From positions 226,549 through 290,548 of the forward strand of contig NZ_GG657553.1 in assembly GCF_000157995.1 (NCBI RefSeq): a DNA stretch of 64,000 nucleotides. The letters are read 5' to 3'. Below, one piece after another: positions 6,524 to 15,581 of the stretch. This DNA is from Holdemania filiformis DSM 12042 (lineage in GTDB: Bacteria; Bacillota_I; Bacilli_A; Erysipelotrichales; Erysipelotrichaceae). The notes under the pieces are model-generated. The model saw only the letters and a program-made list of their open reading frames with translations. It made no database searches and was not told the origin of the DNA. A program made the position numbers and the translations under genes. Numbering within the stretch: the first letter of the stretch is position 1; each line of letters starts with the position of its first letter.

Positions 6524-9193
6524 ATGAAAATACCAAATTTGCTGGCGCCGGGATACCTGCACAGTGTGTTGATCAAAGCGAAGATCAAAGAACAGAACAG
6601 CCGCTTTCTGACCCATTACGCGGCCGGTACGGTATCCGGACTCATCCGCGCGGAAGCGTTGGAAAATGAAAACGAAACGCGCGACAGCCTGATTGCTTCG
6701 CTGCGGATTCAGGGAGCGGAGGATCGCTGCCGGGTTTATCGCCGCATGGTGCGTTATCCGGATTTTCACCGCCAGCTGATCGCCTTTCACCGGCTGATGC
6801 AGGATTATGGCTTAACGCTGGAAGAACTGCCGGAAACGACCGAAGGTCAGCGCGAGTTGAAAACATTGCTGAGCTTGATCCGTGATCTGCCGTTTTCGCA
6901 CAGTTCGGAAATTCGGTTCCTCAACGAACTTGCAACGCAGGATTTCAGCGGTATCGAATGTACGCCAGGCTGGGTGGAGGATTTGCATCAGCAGTGCCTG
7001 CTCGATCAAATGAGAGCACGCGGACTGCGAATCCGTCCGCTGCCCTCGGCGCAGCCGCGGACGACGCGGTTTTATAAAGCGCTGAACTCACGCCAGGAAG
7101 CGGAGGGTGCAGCTCAGCTTATCTTACACGAAGAATGGAAGCCGGAGGAAGTCATGATCATCCTGTGCGACAGTCAGCGCGACGGGAGTCTTGTGCGCTC
7201 CGTCCTCGCCCGCTACCAGCTGCCTGCCGCTCAGGTCTCTTATCAGAAACCTTCGAAGATCCTGCGGTGTTTTGATGCTTTCGTGGCACTGACCCGCGCG
7301 CCGTCGATCGAAGCAGTGCTGAAGACGCTGCAGCTGAAAGCCTATCCGGTGTTGATTTCAGAGGCCTATGTTCAGTATCTGACACAGTTTGTTTTTGATC
7401 AGAACGACCTGTGCGAGCCAGTCTTTACGCATGTGCAGCGGGCGTTGGAAACCAACACGTTACTGAATACGATTGAAAAAGAAAATCTGCTGCGGCTGGA
7501 AGCACAGGCCCAGAGCGTGCATGAACAGCTGCTGCCATGGCTGCTGCCATTGCTGGAAGACGTACCACTGAGTGAAAAGCTCAACCGCTGTTACGAGCTG
7601 CTGCGCCAGCATTCATGCTTAAGCGACGAATTGGAGCGGCGGGCGTTATTGAATTTGAAAACGACGCTGGAAGACTGCTGGGATTTGCTGGAACAGCCGG
7701 AAGCCCTCGACATGCTGATGGCGCTGCTCGCGCAGAAAAAGCTGGAAATCAGCGAAGAAGTTGATGGCCGGATCGCGATCACCGATCTGAAACACCCGCT
7801 GCCGGCTCGTCCGCTAACCATTCTTTTCGGTGCGGATCAGAATAGTTTCCCGGGAAATATCGCCTACGCCGGAATCTTTGACGAGGATTATCTGAAGACC
7901 ACGTCGATGCCGTCGCAGGCGGATCGCTACGATCACTATACAAAGCAGCTGGAATGGATCTATACCAGCGCTTCGCATTGCCTGATCTATTCGTATGCCG
8001 CAGGCAACTACGAAGGCAAAAGCTGGGACGTCGCATTTGAAATTGAACAGCGCGCCGCTTCCCGCGCCGTGCTGTGGCCGTTAATTCAGAATGAAGTCTA
8101 TTCCGATCAGCGGCATCAGCTGACGCCGGAAACCGCCCGCCGGCTGTTTACGCCGGATCATGTGCTGCGCGGCAGCATTTCTTCCTTTGAAACCTATTTT
8201 CAATGTCCATACGCTTACTTCCTTAAAAGTGGTCTGCGCCTGTCCAAGGGCAGTCTGACAACGGTGAACGCCGCGATCGTCGGTACGATTCAGCACGCGC
8301 TGCTGGAACAAAGTATTCAGACCTGGGGTAAAGATTACGCCAAGCTGAATGAAACAGAGATGACCGCGATCCTCAGCCCGTATTTCCAGCAGCTCCACGA
8401 TTTGTTTCCTGACCAACAGGCCGAAATTGATCAGATCCAGCGGCGCATGCAGCTGAACTTGACCCAACTGCTGGAGGCATTGGCCGCGATGGAGGAAAAT
8501 ACTTCGTTTGCACCGGCCTACCAGGAATACCGTTTTGAAGAAGATCTTCTGGAAACCGGCGGCATTACCGTGCGGCTGAAGGGGATTATCGACCGGATTG
8601 ACACCTGTCTTGGCGATCTGCGGATTCTCGATTACAAAAGCTCTGCCAAAACACTCAGCGAATCCAAAGTTAAAGCCGGGCTGCAGCTGCAGCTGTTAAC
8701 CTATTTGATCATCGCCGTCCGCAAGCTCAGGCTGAATCCTGCCGGGGCTTATTACTGCTCGTTAAAAAATGAAACGATCAGCGTCAGCGAAGCGTCGCTC
8801 AACGGCCGGCGCATGGAAATTGAAGACGTTGAGCGCGATGCCTGGATGAGCGAATTACAGAGCAGTCATCAGCTCAAAGGCTGGACGATGAAGGATTGCG
8901 ACGGGCTGGATTACGACGGCACGCATGTTCAGGGACTGACCTGCAAGGACGGTCAGGTCAAAGTCCGCAGCCCGAAGGACTTTGAAAGCGTACAGGCGCT
9001 GATTTTGGAGCTTTACGCGTTATTGACAGAACAGCTCAGCGCGGGCCGGATTGAATTGGATCCGGTGGAAGGCGCATGCCTGTTCTGTGATTTTAAACCT
9101 GTCTGCCGACTGCGCAAAGCACCGAAAAAGCCGGTCGCGCTCGTGGGCAAGGAGGAAGGAAAGGAGGTGCGGGATGGCAATTCAGTGGAGTGA
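6524..9193 (+). CDS. addB: AddB/RexB-type subunit of the helicase-nuclease
   Basis: This is an 889-residue protein that with AddA forms the double-strand-break end-resection enzyme. The C-terminal PD-(D/E)XK nuclease is visible (D703-Y704-K705). The four cysteines that bind the Fe-S staple are C561, C852, C855 and C861. The N-terminus has no GxGKT Walker A motif, so the helicase-like part is probably inactive, as in streptococcal RexB; Bacillus AddB is longer. The ATG at 6524 has GGAGG 8 bases upstream and is preferred over an in-frame TTG at 6500. Its end overlaps addA by 20 bases. Confidence 0.9.
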   Translation: MKIPNLLAPGYLHSVLIKAKIKEQNSRFLTHYAAGTVSGLIRAEALENENETRDSLIASLRIQGAEDRCRVYRRMVRYPDFHRQLIAFHRLMQDYGLTLEELPETTEGQRELKTLLSLIRDLPFSHSSEIRFLNELATQDFSGIECTPGWVEDLHQQCLLDQMRARGLRIRPLPSAQPRTTRFYKALNSRQEAEGAAQLILHEEWKPEEVMIILCDSQRDGSLVRSVLARYQLPAAQVSYQKPSKILRCFDAFVALTRAPSIEAVLKTLQLKAYPVLISEAYVQYLTQFVFDQNDLCEPVFTHVQRALETNTLLNTIEKENLLRLEAQAQSVHEQLLPWLLPLLEDVPLSEKLNRCYELLRQHSCLSDELERRALLNLKTTLEDCWDLLEQPEALDMLMALLAQKKLEISEEVDGRIAITDLKHPLPARPLTILFGADQNSFPGNIAYAGIFDEDYLKTTSMPSQADRYDHYTKQLEWIYTSASHCLIYSYAAGNYEGKSWDVAFEIEQRAASRAVLWPLIQNEVYSDQRHQLTPETARRLFTPDHVLRGSISSFETYFQCPYAYFLKSGLRLSKGSLTTVNAAIVGTIQHALLEQSIQTWGKDYAKLNETEMTAILSPYFQQLHDLFPDQQAEIDQIQRRMQLNLTQLLEALAAMEENTSFAPAYQEYRFEEDLLETGGITVRLKGIIDRIDTCLGDLRILDYKSSAKTLSESKVKAGLQLQLLTYLIIAVRKLRLNPAGAYYCSLKNETISVSEASLNGRRMEIEDVERDAWMSELQSSHQLKGWTMKDCDGLDYDGTHVQGLTCKDGQVKVRSPKDFESVQALILELYALLTEQLSAGRIELDPVEGACLFCDFKPVCRLRKAPKKPVALVGKEEGKEVRDGNSVE

Positions 9194-12100
9194 GGAACAG
9201 CTCAAGGCAATTCATACGACCGACCATAACATTCTTGTTTCCGCCTCTGCCGGCGCGGGCAAGACAACGGTCTTAGTCGCGCGGTTAATGAAGCGGATGC
9301 TGGAGGATCACATCAGCATCGACCGCATCGTCGCGATGACCTTTACCGAAGCCGCGGCGAGTGAAATGAAAAAACGTCTGCTGCAAAGTTTGAACGATAA
9401 GCTGCAGGAACCAGATCTGGACGAAGCTGAAGCGCAGTATTGCCGGCAGCAGCTGATTCTGCTGCAAAGTGCGCATATCAGCACGATTCACTCGTTCTGT
9501 CTGTCAATCATCAAGGCCGACTATGCCCTGATCGGATTAAACCCGGCCCGCATCCAGCATATTTTTGACGACGCAGCGCTCGCCCAGATGAAGGATCAGG
9601 CGTTTACTCAAGCCTGCCGCCGTCAGATGGCGCACGATCCCGATTCATTTACGACGCTCCTGCAAACCTTCTCCAGCCGCAGTGAAGACGTTTCCGAGCT
9701 GAAAAAAGCCGTGCTGTCCATCGCGGCTAAAGCCTCCGGAGCGCAGGATCCCCAAGCCTGGATCCAAGCCGCCGCCGAAGCCTATGCGCCGATTGCACGG
9801 CTTGATCAGCTGCCGTCTCCAATAAAAGAAGTTTTCTTTGAAAGCTGCGCTGTAGAAGCCGGACGGCTGGAAGACTGCGCCGTCCAGATGCAGCGAATTT
9901 TATATGACGCCTATCCGGACAAAGAAAAACAGGCGAACGAGGTTCTTTTATTCCTCGGCAAGCTGACGCCGGCAATTCAAGCCGCAAAAAATTACGATTA
10001 CCGGGAATATCGCCGCGCGCTATTCGGCGCAATCCAGACCAAGATCAGCACGCTGAAAGACGCCCTGGATTTCAACGCGCTGCGCAAACAGCTCAACGCA
10101 CTGGCAAAGGATCTCGTCAGCCGAACCTATTCCGAGGAAACCCTGCTTTCCGACCTGGCATTAACGTATACAATCATCAAGCCGTTAACCGCGCTGACAC
10201 TCGATTATCTTGCGCTGTATGCCGAGCTGAAGGAAACACAGGGAGGCATCGACTTTGACGATATGGAGCATTTCGCGTATCAGATTTTAACCGCGGAAAA
10301 CAAGCTGGCCGCAAAACGATACCAGGAACGATTCGATGAAATCATGGTCGACGAATTTCAGGATTCCAATGATCTGCAGAATGCGATTATCAACTTGATT
10401 TCCCGCGGCGCAAACGTTTTCCGCGTCGGGGACGTTAAACAGTCGATTTACCGGTTCCGCGGCGGAAAACCGCAGATTATGCGCGATCTGATGAACGATG
10501 TCCGGCCTGAGAACTGTTTTATCCACCTTTCCAGCAATTATCGTTCCAAGCAGATGATCGTCGATTTCAACAACGATCTGTTTCTGCGGCTGATGAACAT
10601 TCCCGGCTGTTCCGATCAGTACACCGACCATGACTGCGTAAAAACCGGCGCTCCGGCTCAGAAGCAGGATAACTATCCGGTTGAATTCCATGCGTTAATG
10701 ACCAAAGCGCTGAAGGAACAGGATGAAGGCGCGGAAAATCTCGCCGCCAACCAGATCAAAGCGCAGTACATCGCCCAACAGATCTTAACAAGGCATGAAA
10801 CCTCTGATTTCCGGCAATGGAAAGATTACGTCGTGCTCGTGCGTTCCCACGCGGTCAAATCCCATTTAAAACAGGCCTTCGATCAGGCAGGCATTCCCTA
10901 CTACATTGACGCAAAAGCCGGATTCTATCAATCGGAAGCCATGCAGATCCTGCTCTCCTGGTTCCGGATTCTGATCAATCCCGCTGATAATTTATCGTTA
11001 ACCGCCGTTTTGTCTTCTGACTTTTATCAAGCGGACGACGAGGAATTAGCACGGCTGACCCTAAAACGGGAACGCCGGCCGATCTTCGAGATTCTGAAGG
11101 AAGAACATCATCCGCTGGTCGCCGATCGGCAGCGGCTGAACGACATCGCGCAAAAGCAGGGTTTATGCGCCTTACTGGACGCGCTGTTTCAGATACATCA
11201 CTTCTATGAAGAACATTGCACCGCACAGCAGCGAACCAACTGCGATCTGCTTCGCCAGAAAGCGGAACAATACAGCGCTGAGCATTCTGATTCGCTGACC
11301 GGCTTTCTCGCGATGATCGACCAGGTGAGCGAGGAAAAAACCTCTGAAGCGATTCCCGTCGGCAATGAGGACGACGTTGTCAAAGTCATGACTATTCACC
11401 AGTCCAAGGGTCTGCAGTTTCCTGTCGTCTTTTACTGGGCGAGCAGCCGGATCGACATTATGGATAAAAAAGAAACGTGCATCGCGGATGCGGATCTGGG
11501 CGTCGGTCTGCCGGCGCTGGAGCTGCCGTGGCGTTTTAAGCGCCCAACCGCAATCCGGCAGGCGATCGAATACAAAATCACGCTGGAAGAATTGGAAGAA
11601 AATATCCGGATTCTCTACGTAGCCCTGACCCGGGCGCAGAATCAGATGATCCTGGTCGATACGGTCAAAGGCGAACTGCCGCATAAGCCGGTAACAATGA
11701 ACACGCTGCTGGATCGCAAAGGGACGACGGATCTGATTTTATCCGCCATGTGCGAAAGTGACTCCCACTTCTGGAAGGTTCGGACAATTGAAGACCGCTG
11801 GGAGGTCCAGCAGCTTCAGCGCCGCCGCAAAGAGGTCGTTTCCCTGCCGCGTTATACGGAAGAAAAGCCGCTGCCGGTCACCCTGACGCCTTCAGAGACA
11901 GAACAAACCGCGTATATTCCTGCGCTGTTTCCAAAGAGTAAGGCTGTTCGGCCAGCCCAGCGAGGCATCCAGCTGCATGAAGCGGTGGAACGCCTGCCGG
12001 AGGGGGAATGGACAGAAAGTCTAATCCGCTCACTACTTCCTGAAATTAAGCGGGCCGATCTTCTGCTTTTGCTTCAGCTGAACAAGCAGCCGCTATTTGA

Positions 12101-12404
12101 GCGCTGTCAGAAGATGTCCGTAGATAAAGAGCTGTCCTTCGCGGTTCTTTCCGGCAATGAGTTTATCCAGGGACAGATGGACTATGTAGCGCAGGATGAA
12201 AATGAAGTCATTTTGATCGATTTCAAAAGCGACCGCCATGCCCAAGCCGATCAATTAAAAACGTTGTATGCCCGGCAGATTTCAATTTATCTGCGATGTC
12301 TTCATGAAATGATTCCGGATAAAACGATTCATGCCTATCTGTATTCGTTTGATCTTGATCAGTTCATCGAAATGACGCCTGAAGCTGAATTGGCAGCTGC
12401 ATAA
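9174..12404 (+). CDS. addA: AddA helicase-nuclease subunit
   Basis: This is a 1076-residue SF1A (UvrD-like) helicase fused to a RecB-type nuclease. The motifs are Walker A (SAGAGKT, K30), Walker B (VDEFQD, D393 E394), GDVKQSIYRFRGG, VMTIHQSKGLQFPVVF and the nuclease motif IDFKSDR (D1016, K1018). With AddB it unwinds and trims broken ends up to a Chi-like site for RecA loading. The start ATG at 9174 has a perfect AAGGAGGTG inside the addB coding end. A longer open frame from 9051 has no such site. It is somewhat shorter than Bacillus AddA (about 1230). Confidence 0.95.
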   Translation: MAIQWSEEQLKAIHTTDHNILVSASAGAGKTTVLVARLMKRMLEDHISIDRIVAMTFTEAAASEMKKRLLQSLNDKLQEPDLDEAEAQYCRQQLILLQSAHISTIHSFCLSIIKADYALIGLNPARIQHIFDDAALAQMKDQAFTQACRRQMAHDPDSFTTLLQTFSSRSEDVSELKKAVLSIAAKASGAQDPQAWIQAAAEAYAPIARLDQLPSPIKEVFFESCAVEAGRLEDCAVQMQRILYDAYPDKEKQANEVLLFLGKLTPAIQAAKNYDYREYRRALFGAIQTKISTLKDALDFNALRKQLNALAKDLVSRTYSEETLLSDLALTYTIIKPLTALTLDYLALYAELKETQGGIDFDDMEHFAYQILTAENKLAAKRYQERFDEIMVDEFQDSNDLQNAIINLISRGANVFRVGDVKQSIYRFRGGKPQIMRDLMNDVRPENCFIHLSSNYRSKQMIVDFNNDLFLRLMNIPGCSDQYTDHDCVKTGAPAQKQDNYPVEFHALMTKALKEQDEGAENLAANQIKAQYIAQQILTRHETSDFRQWKDYVVLVRSHAVKSHLKQAFDQAGIPYYIDAKAGFYQSEAMQILLSWFRILINPADNLSLTAVLSSDFYQADDEELARLTLKRERRPIFEILKEEHHPLVADRQRLNDIAQKQGLCALLDALFQIHHFYEEHCTAQQRTNCDLLRQKAEQYSAEHSDSLTGFLAMIDQVSEEKTSEAIPVGNEDDVVKVMTIHQSKGLQFPVVFYWASSRIDIMDKKETCIADADLGVGLPALELPWRFKRPTAIRQAIEYKITLEELEENIRILYVALTRAQNQMILVDTVKGELPHKPVTMNTLLDRKGTTDLILSAMCESDSHFWKVRTIEDRWEVQQLQRRRKEVVSLPRYTEEKPLPVTLTPSETEQTAYIPALFPKSKAVRPAQRGIQLHEAVERLPEGEWTESLIRSLLPEIKRADLLLLLQLNKQPLFERCQKMSVDKELSFAVLSGNEFIQGQMDYVAQDENEVILIDFKSDRHAQADQLKTLYARQISIYLRCLHEMIPDKTIHAYLYSFDLDQFIEMTPEAELAAA

Positions 12405-12418
12405 AAACAGAACTAAAG

Positions 12419-12452
12419 AAAAAGCGATCTGATCATCCAGCTTCGCTTTTTT
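12419..12452. terminator. Bidirectional terminator after addA
   Basis: A 9-bp stem AAAAAGCGA / TCGCTTTTT has T-runs on both strands. It ends addA and would also stop any minus-strand transcript coming from the repeat array at 12.6-12.9 kb. Confidence 0.75.
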
Positions 12453-12632
12453 CATCTTTGTAAACTCAAACTCATAGGAACGAATTACATTTTTCCCAAT
12501 TCATTAGAATGTCGCCCAGCGCTCAAGGATCGTTTCCTCCAGGGTCATTTAAGCTATCAGAGAATACCCGCCTTCACCCTGCGGATCATCAAAAATATTC
12601 TTTTATCATATTCACATGGATCATAAAAATAA

Positions 12633-12942
12633 ATTATAACATGGAATAGTAACTGTTTTTTAATTTTGAATGATCACTGCGAAATTCATTGTTTATCGTC
12701 GATTTTTAACCAAAGCATTCATAAAAAAGCCAAACATTATATCACTTTTTCTAATTTGTGCGCGTTTTTGAATGATAACTCTGAATTTCACTGTTTATCG
12801 CCTATTTTCAAGAATATCATTCAAAATTAAGCGTAAAAATAAGAGCTAATATTATAACACATTTTAAATCCTTCACACGTTTTTGAACGATTGCACAGAA
12901 TTTTGTCATTGATCATTAATTTTCGAGGAAATCATTCAAAAA
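12633..12942 (-). repeat. Three tandem imperfect repeats, each with an extended -10 motif and a hairpin
   Basis: Three units of about 103-115 bp lie between convergent genes. Read on the minus strand, each has a TTCAAAA box, then 24-25 bases, then an extended -10 (TGnTATAAT). The -10 sites are at 12851-12856, 12736-12741 and 12633-12638. Each unit also has a ~60-base inverted repeat with arms TTTTGAATGAT and ATCATTCAAAA. The arms are clearest at 12766-12776/12816-12826 and 12880-12891/12931-12942, and weaker at 12664-12674/12715-12725. The hairpin interiors are related (GTTTATCG shared by two). The same layout three times suggests a repeated promoter or small-RNA unit. No protein frame explains it. 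Confidence 0.75.
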
Positions 12943-12966
12943 GACCCCGGCTGTTTTCAGCCGGGG
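12937..12966 (-). terminator. Intrinsic terminator of the PTS/aldolase operon
   Basis: A perfect 9-bp GC-rich stem CCCCGGCTG / CAGCCGGGG with a 4-base loop is followed on the minus strand by TCTTTTTG. It lies 10 bases after the stop of the transaldolase-like gene. Confidence 0.9.
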
Positions 12967-12975
12967 ATAATCAAA

Positions 12976-14019
12976 TTAACCGATTAAACTATCAATCAAG
13001 GACTGCGCCTGTTTCCACGCCGATTCAAATGACGAACGGAACAGGACAACCGGTCCGAAAGTTTCGTATTCCGAAGGTTCAATCGCATGCAGACAATAAC
13101 TCTTACGGAAATCCGGGAGCTTTTCAAGCAGCTCATCCAGAACAGCAGGCGGCGTCGGCTGGGCAAACCGCTCGATCACCGGTGGATTCTGATCGATCAA
13201 TTGATCGGCCGTCCCCTTCCAGTTAATCGTAATGCAAGCCTGAGCGCCCACCATCTCTGTGAAATGATGCAGTCCCCGGGCGCCGCCGCCGATGAAACCG
13301 ACATTGGGATATTGGGCCCGGGTCATCACATAGGTCTTTTTCGCGGCCGCAATACCGGCCTGAAACAACACATCCGATGCGATGGCAATCTCCGTTTCCT
13401 GTGCCGTTGTATGCAGATATTCGTCCAGAATCCCCGTGATATGCGAGTAATAGATCGGAGCCTTCCTGATGCAATATTTTGTCGCTTCCGTATAAACCCG
13501 GCCGACATCCATCGCCTGACGAACCGACATCACCTCCGTCGCATTGATCGGCACGCCCTGAGCCGCCAGAATACCGATCGCTTTCAAACCTTCTTCCGTA
13601 ACAGGAATCTTAATCATGATATTCTCGCCTGCTTCCCGATTGAACAACCCGGTTTTTACAATCGAATCGCAATCCTCATGGAAGGGATCTCCCTGGATAC
13701 TGACATATCCCCATCGCCCCTGCGACTGTTGATAAAGCGGTAAAAAGAGTTTGGCAATGCGGCCGACCAGCTCCCGCTGCACGACGATCAAAATCTGATC
13801 CCGGGCAACACCCTGATCCCGCAGCCGCATTATTAACTGCTGAATTTCCGGCAGCTCGCTTTCCCGCTGCATCATCTTCCAGACATACGCCGGATTCTGC
13901 GTACAGCCGCACGCTCCTTCCGCCAAGGCCCGCTTCGCTTCTTCCTGCGTCACGTTGTTGATCCAGAACCGCGTCGGCGTCAGCTCATTCACTCTGTGAA
14001 AATAAGTTTTTTCTCCCAT
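12976..14019 (-). CDS. Transaldolase-family protein
   Basis: This is a 347-residue TIM-barrel protein. It has the transaldolase-like TQNP motif near residue 40 and the Schiff-base region MIKIPVTEEGLKA, with K137 as likely catalytic lysine. A later ATEVMS segment also fits. It is longer than fructose-6-phosphate aldolases (about 220) and belongs to a divergent transaldolase group. It is the last gene of the PTS/aldolase operon, so it probably acts on the phosphorylated sugar or its cleavage products. The ATG at 14019 has AAGGGTG upstream. A GTG at 14028, overlapping the previous stop as GTGA, is an alternative start. Confidence 0.8.
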   Translation of the reverse strand: MGEKTYFHRVNELTPTRFWINNVTQEEAKRALAEGACGCTQNPAYVWKMMQRESELPEIQQLIMRLRDQGVARDQILIVVQRELVGRIAKLFLPLYQQSQGRWGYVSIQGDPFHEDCDSIVKTGLFNREAGENIMIKIPVTEEGLKAIGILAAQGVPINATEVMSVRQAMDVGRVYTEATKYCIRKAPIYYSHITGILDEYLHTTAQETEIAIASDVLFQAGIAAAKKTYVMTRAQYPNVGFIGGGARGLHHFTEMVGAQACITINWKGTADQLIDQNPPVIERFAQPTPPAVLDELLEKLPDFRKSYCLHAIEPSEYETFGPVVLFRSSFESAWKQAQSLIDSLIG

Positions 14020-14024
14020 GAACT

Positions 14025-14687
14025 TCACCCTTTCTCCTGCAGCATCGCCCAGGCTCGTTCGATGCCTAAGCGTGGGCTGGTCAGCACCGGCGCTGGCATT
14101 TCATTTAGATAAGGAAGCAAGGTGATCATGCTGCCCTGTGCCAGCACAACGACGTCGTTTTCTGCCGCTGCCCGCCGAATCATCGCCAGAACGATCTGGT
14201 TGTGCTTATCCACATCCTTTTCTTTCATCAGAATATCCAGAGCCTCCGCCGCCAGATACTCCTGGACAACAACCTCTTTGCCCAGCCGCTGAGCCGTAGT
14301 CCGGATCAGATCACAGCTGGGTTTCACCGTAGAGGCTACCGTCGCGATTACGCCGATCCGCGTGCCCAGGCTCACCGCCTTTTCCGCCATCGGTTCATCG
14401 ACCCTCAGCGTGGGAATCGCCGTACACCGGCTGGCGATCGCAAAGGCTTCCCCGACTGAGGAGCACTGGTTGAAGATCAAATCAACGCCTAACGATTCCG
14501 CTGACTGAACATAACGGCACATCCGGCTGATCACGGCCGGGGTGATCCCGTTGTTCCGCTTGACCTCCGCTAACAAACTGTCGTCGATGATGTTGATGAT
14601 TTCCACCTCCAGCATGATCTCTTGACACAAGGTCGTCAGATCCTGCAGCGACACGGCACTGGTATGGATGATCGCCATCTTTTTCAT
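14025..14687 (-). CDS. Aspartate/glutamate/hydantoin racemase-fold protein
   Basis: This is a 220-residue protein of the Asp/Glu racemase superfamily. C75 in NQCSSVGEA is in the position of the first catalytic cysteine. At the place of the second cysteine (around 185) the sequence reads AQGSM, so the canonical two-cysteine racemase chemistry is doubtful. It may be an isomerase or another activity that serves the sugar operon. The chosen ATG at 14687 overlaps the aldolase stop as ATGA and has GGGAGA upstream. A longer start at 14702 would overlap the aldolase further. Confidence 0.78.
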   Translation of the reverse strand: MKKMAIIHTSAVSLQDLTTLCQEIMLEVEIINIIDDSLLAEVKRNNGITPAVISRMCRYVQSAESLGVDLIFNQCSSVGEAFAIASRCTAIPTLRVDEPMAEKAVSLGTRIGVIATVASTVKPSCDLIRTTAQRLGKEVVVQEYLAAEALDILMKEKDVDKHNQIVLAMIRRAAAENDVVVLAQGSMITLLPYLNEMPAPVLTSPRLGIERAWAMLQEKG

Positions 14688-15559
14688 AGATGTTTCTCCC
14701 AATAAACAGACGCTTTGCCGACGCTGCCGAACAATTCCATCTTGTGCCGGATGACCGCGCGCGCCGCTTCAAAGCCCTTCGGCATCAGAGTTGAGAACTT
14801 GAATTCGCCGGTTTCATTCATAATTTCGTTTAACTTGCGCGAATAAGCAGCCTTGTAATCACTGGCAATGTTGACCTTGCGGATGCCGATCTGACACGCC
14901 TGACGAATTTCCTCATCCGGATTATCTGAACCGCCGTGCAGTACTAACGGCACCGGACTGACCTGTTTTAATTCTCTCAACAAATCCAGCTGCAGCTTCG
15001 GCACGAAGCCCTCCGGATATAAACCATGCGAAGTCCCGATCGCGACCACCAGACTATCGACGCCGGTCTTCGCTGTGAAATCGACAACTTCCTCCGGACG
15101 GGTGTAAGTGATATGATCGACCCCGCCTTCATCGGAATAGTTCATAATCCCGATCGTTCCGACTTCCCCTTCGACAGAAACGCCGACCAGATGGGCGAGA
15201 TCGACAACCGCTTTCGTCTGGCGGATATTCTCCTCATACGGCAGCTCTGAGCCGTCAAACATAACGGAAGTGAAACCCGCCTGGATCGCCCGCAGAATGT
15301 CCTGCAGCGTGCGGCCATGATCCAGATGCAGCACAAATGGAATTGGACTTTCCAACAGCCGTGTGCGGACATAGCTGTAAAATTCAGGGCCGCAGAAGTC
15401 GAGCTCATTCACAGCGATCGCAATGATCGTCGGCGCTTTCTGCGCTTCCGCTTCTTCCACGACGCAGCGGAAATTCGCGACCTCCGTGACGTTGAAGGCG
15501 CCGGCCGCGAAGTGATGTTCTTCCGCGACGGCTAGAAATTCCTGCATGTTCATTAACAT
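14684..15559 (-). CDS. Class II fructose-bisphosphate-type aldolase (GatY/KbaY/FbaA family)
   Basis: This is a 291-residue zinc-dependent aldolase. It shows GAFNV near residue 20, HLDHG with catalytic D80 and zinc ligand H81, VEGEVGTIG, GTSHG (zinc ligand) and LVLHGGS. The family cleaves ketose 1-phosphates or 1,6-bisphosphates into DHAP and an aldehyde. The real substrate is unknown; the PTS upstream predicts a phosphorylated ketose or hexitol derivative. The start ATG has GGAGGG 7 bases upstream. It sits 22 bases after EIIC and overlaps the racemase gene by 4 bases. Confidence 0.9.
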   Translation of the reverse strand: MLMNMQEFLAVAEEHHFAAGAFNVTEVANFRCVVEEAEAQKAPTIIAIAVNELDFCGPEFYSYVRTRLLESPIPFVLHLDHGRTLQDILRAIQAGFTSVMFDGSELPYEENIRQTKAVVDLAHLVGVSVEGEVGTIGIMNYSDEGGVDHITYTRPEEVVDFTAKTGVDSLVVAIGTSHGLYPEGFVPKLQLDLLRELKQVSPVPLVLHGGSDNPDEEIRQACQIGIRKVNIASDYKAAYSRKLNEIMNETGEFKFSTLMPKGFEAARAVIRHKMELFGSVGKASVYWEKHL

Positions 15560-15581
15560 GATAGATCCCTCCTGTTCCTGA

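Noticed and set aside
12601-12975. CRISPR array as an explanation for the repeats near addA
   Set aside because: Only three units, repeats of ~100 bp that are imperfect and contain promoter motifs, no unique ~30-base spacers and no cas genes.
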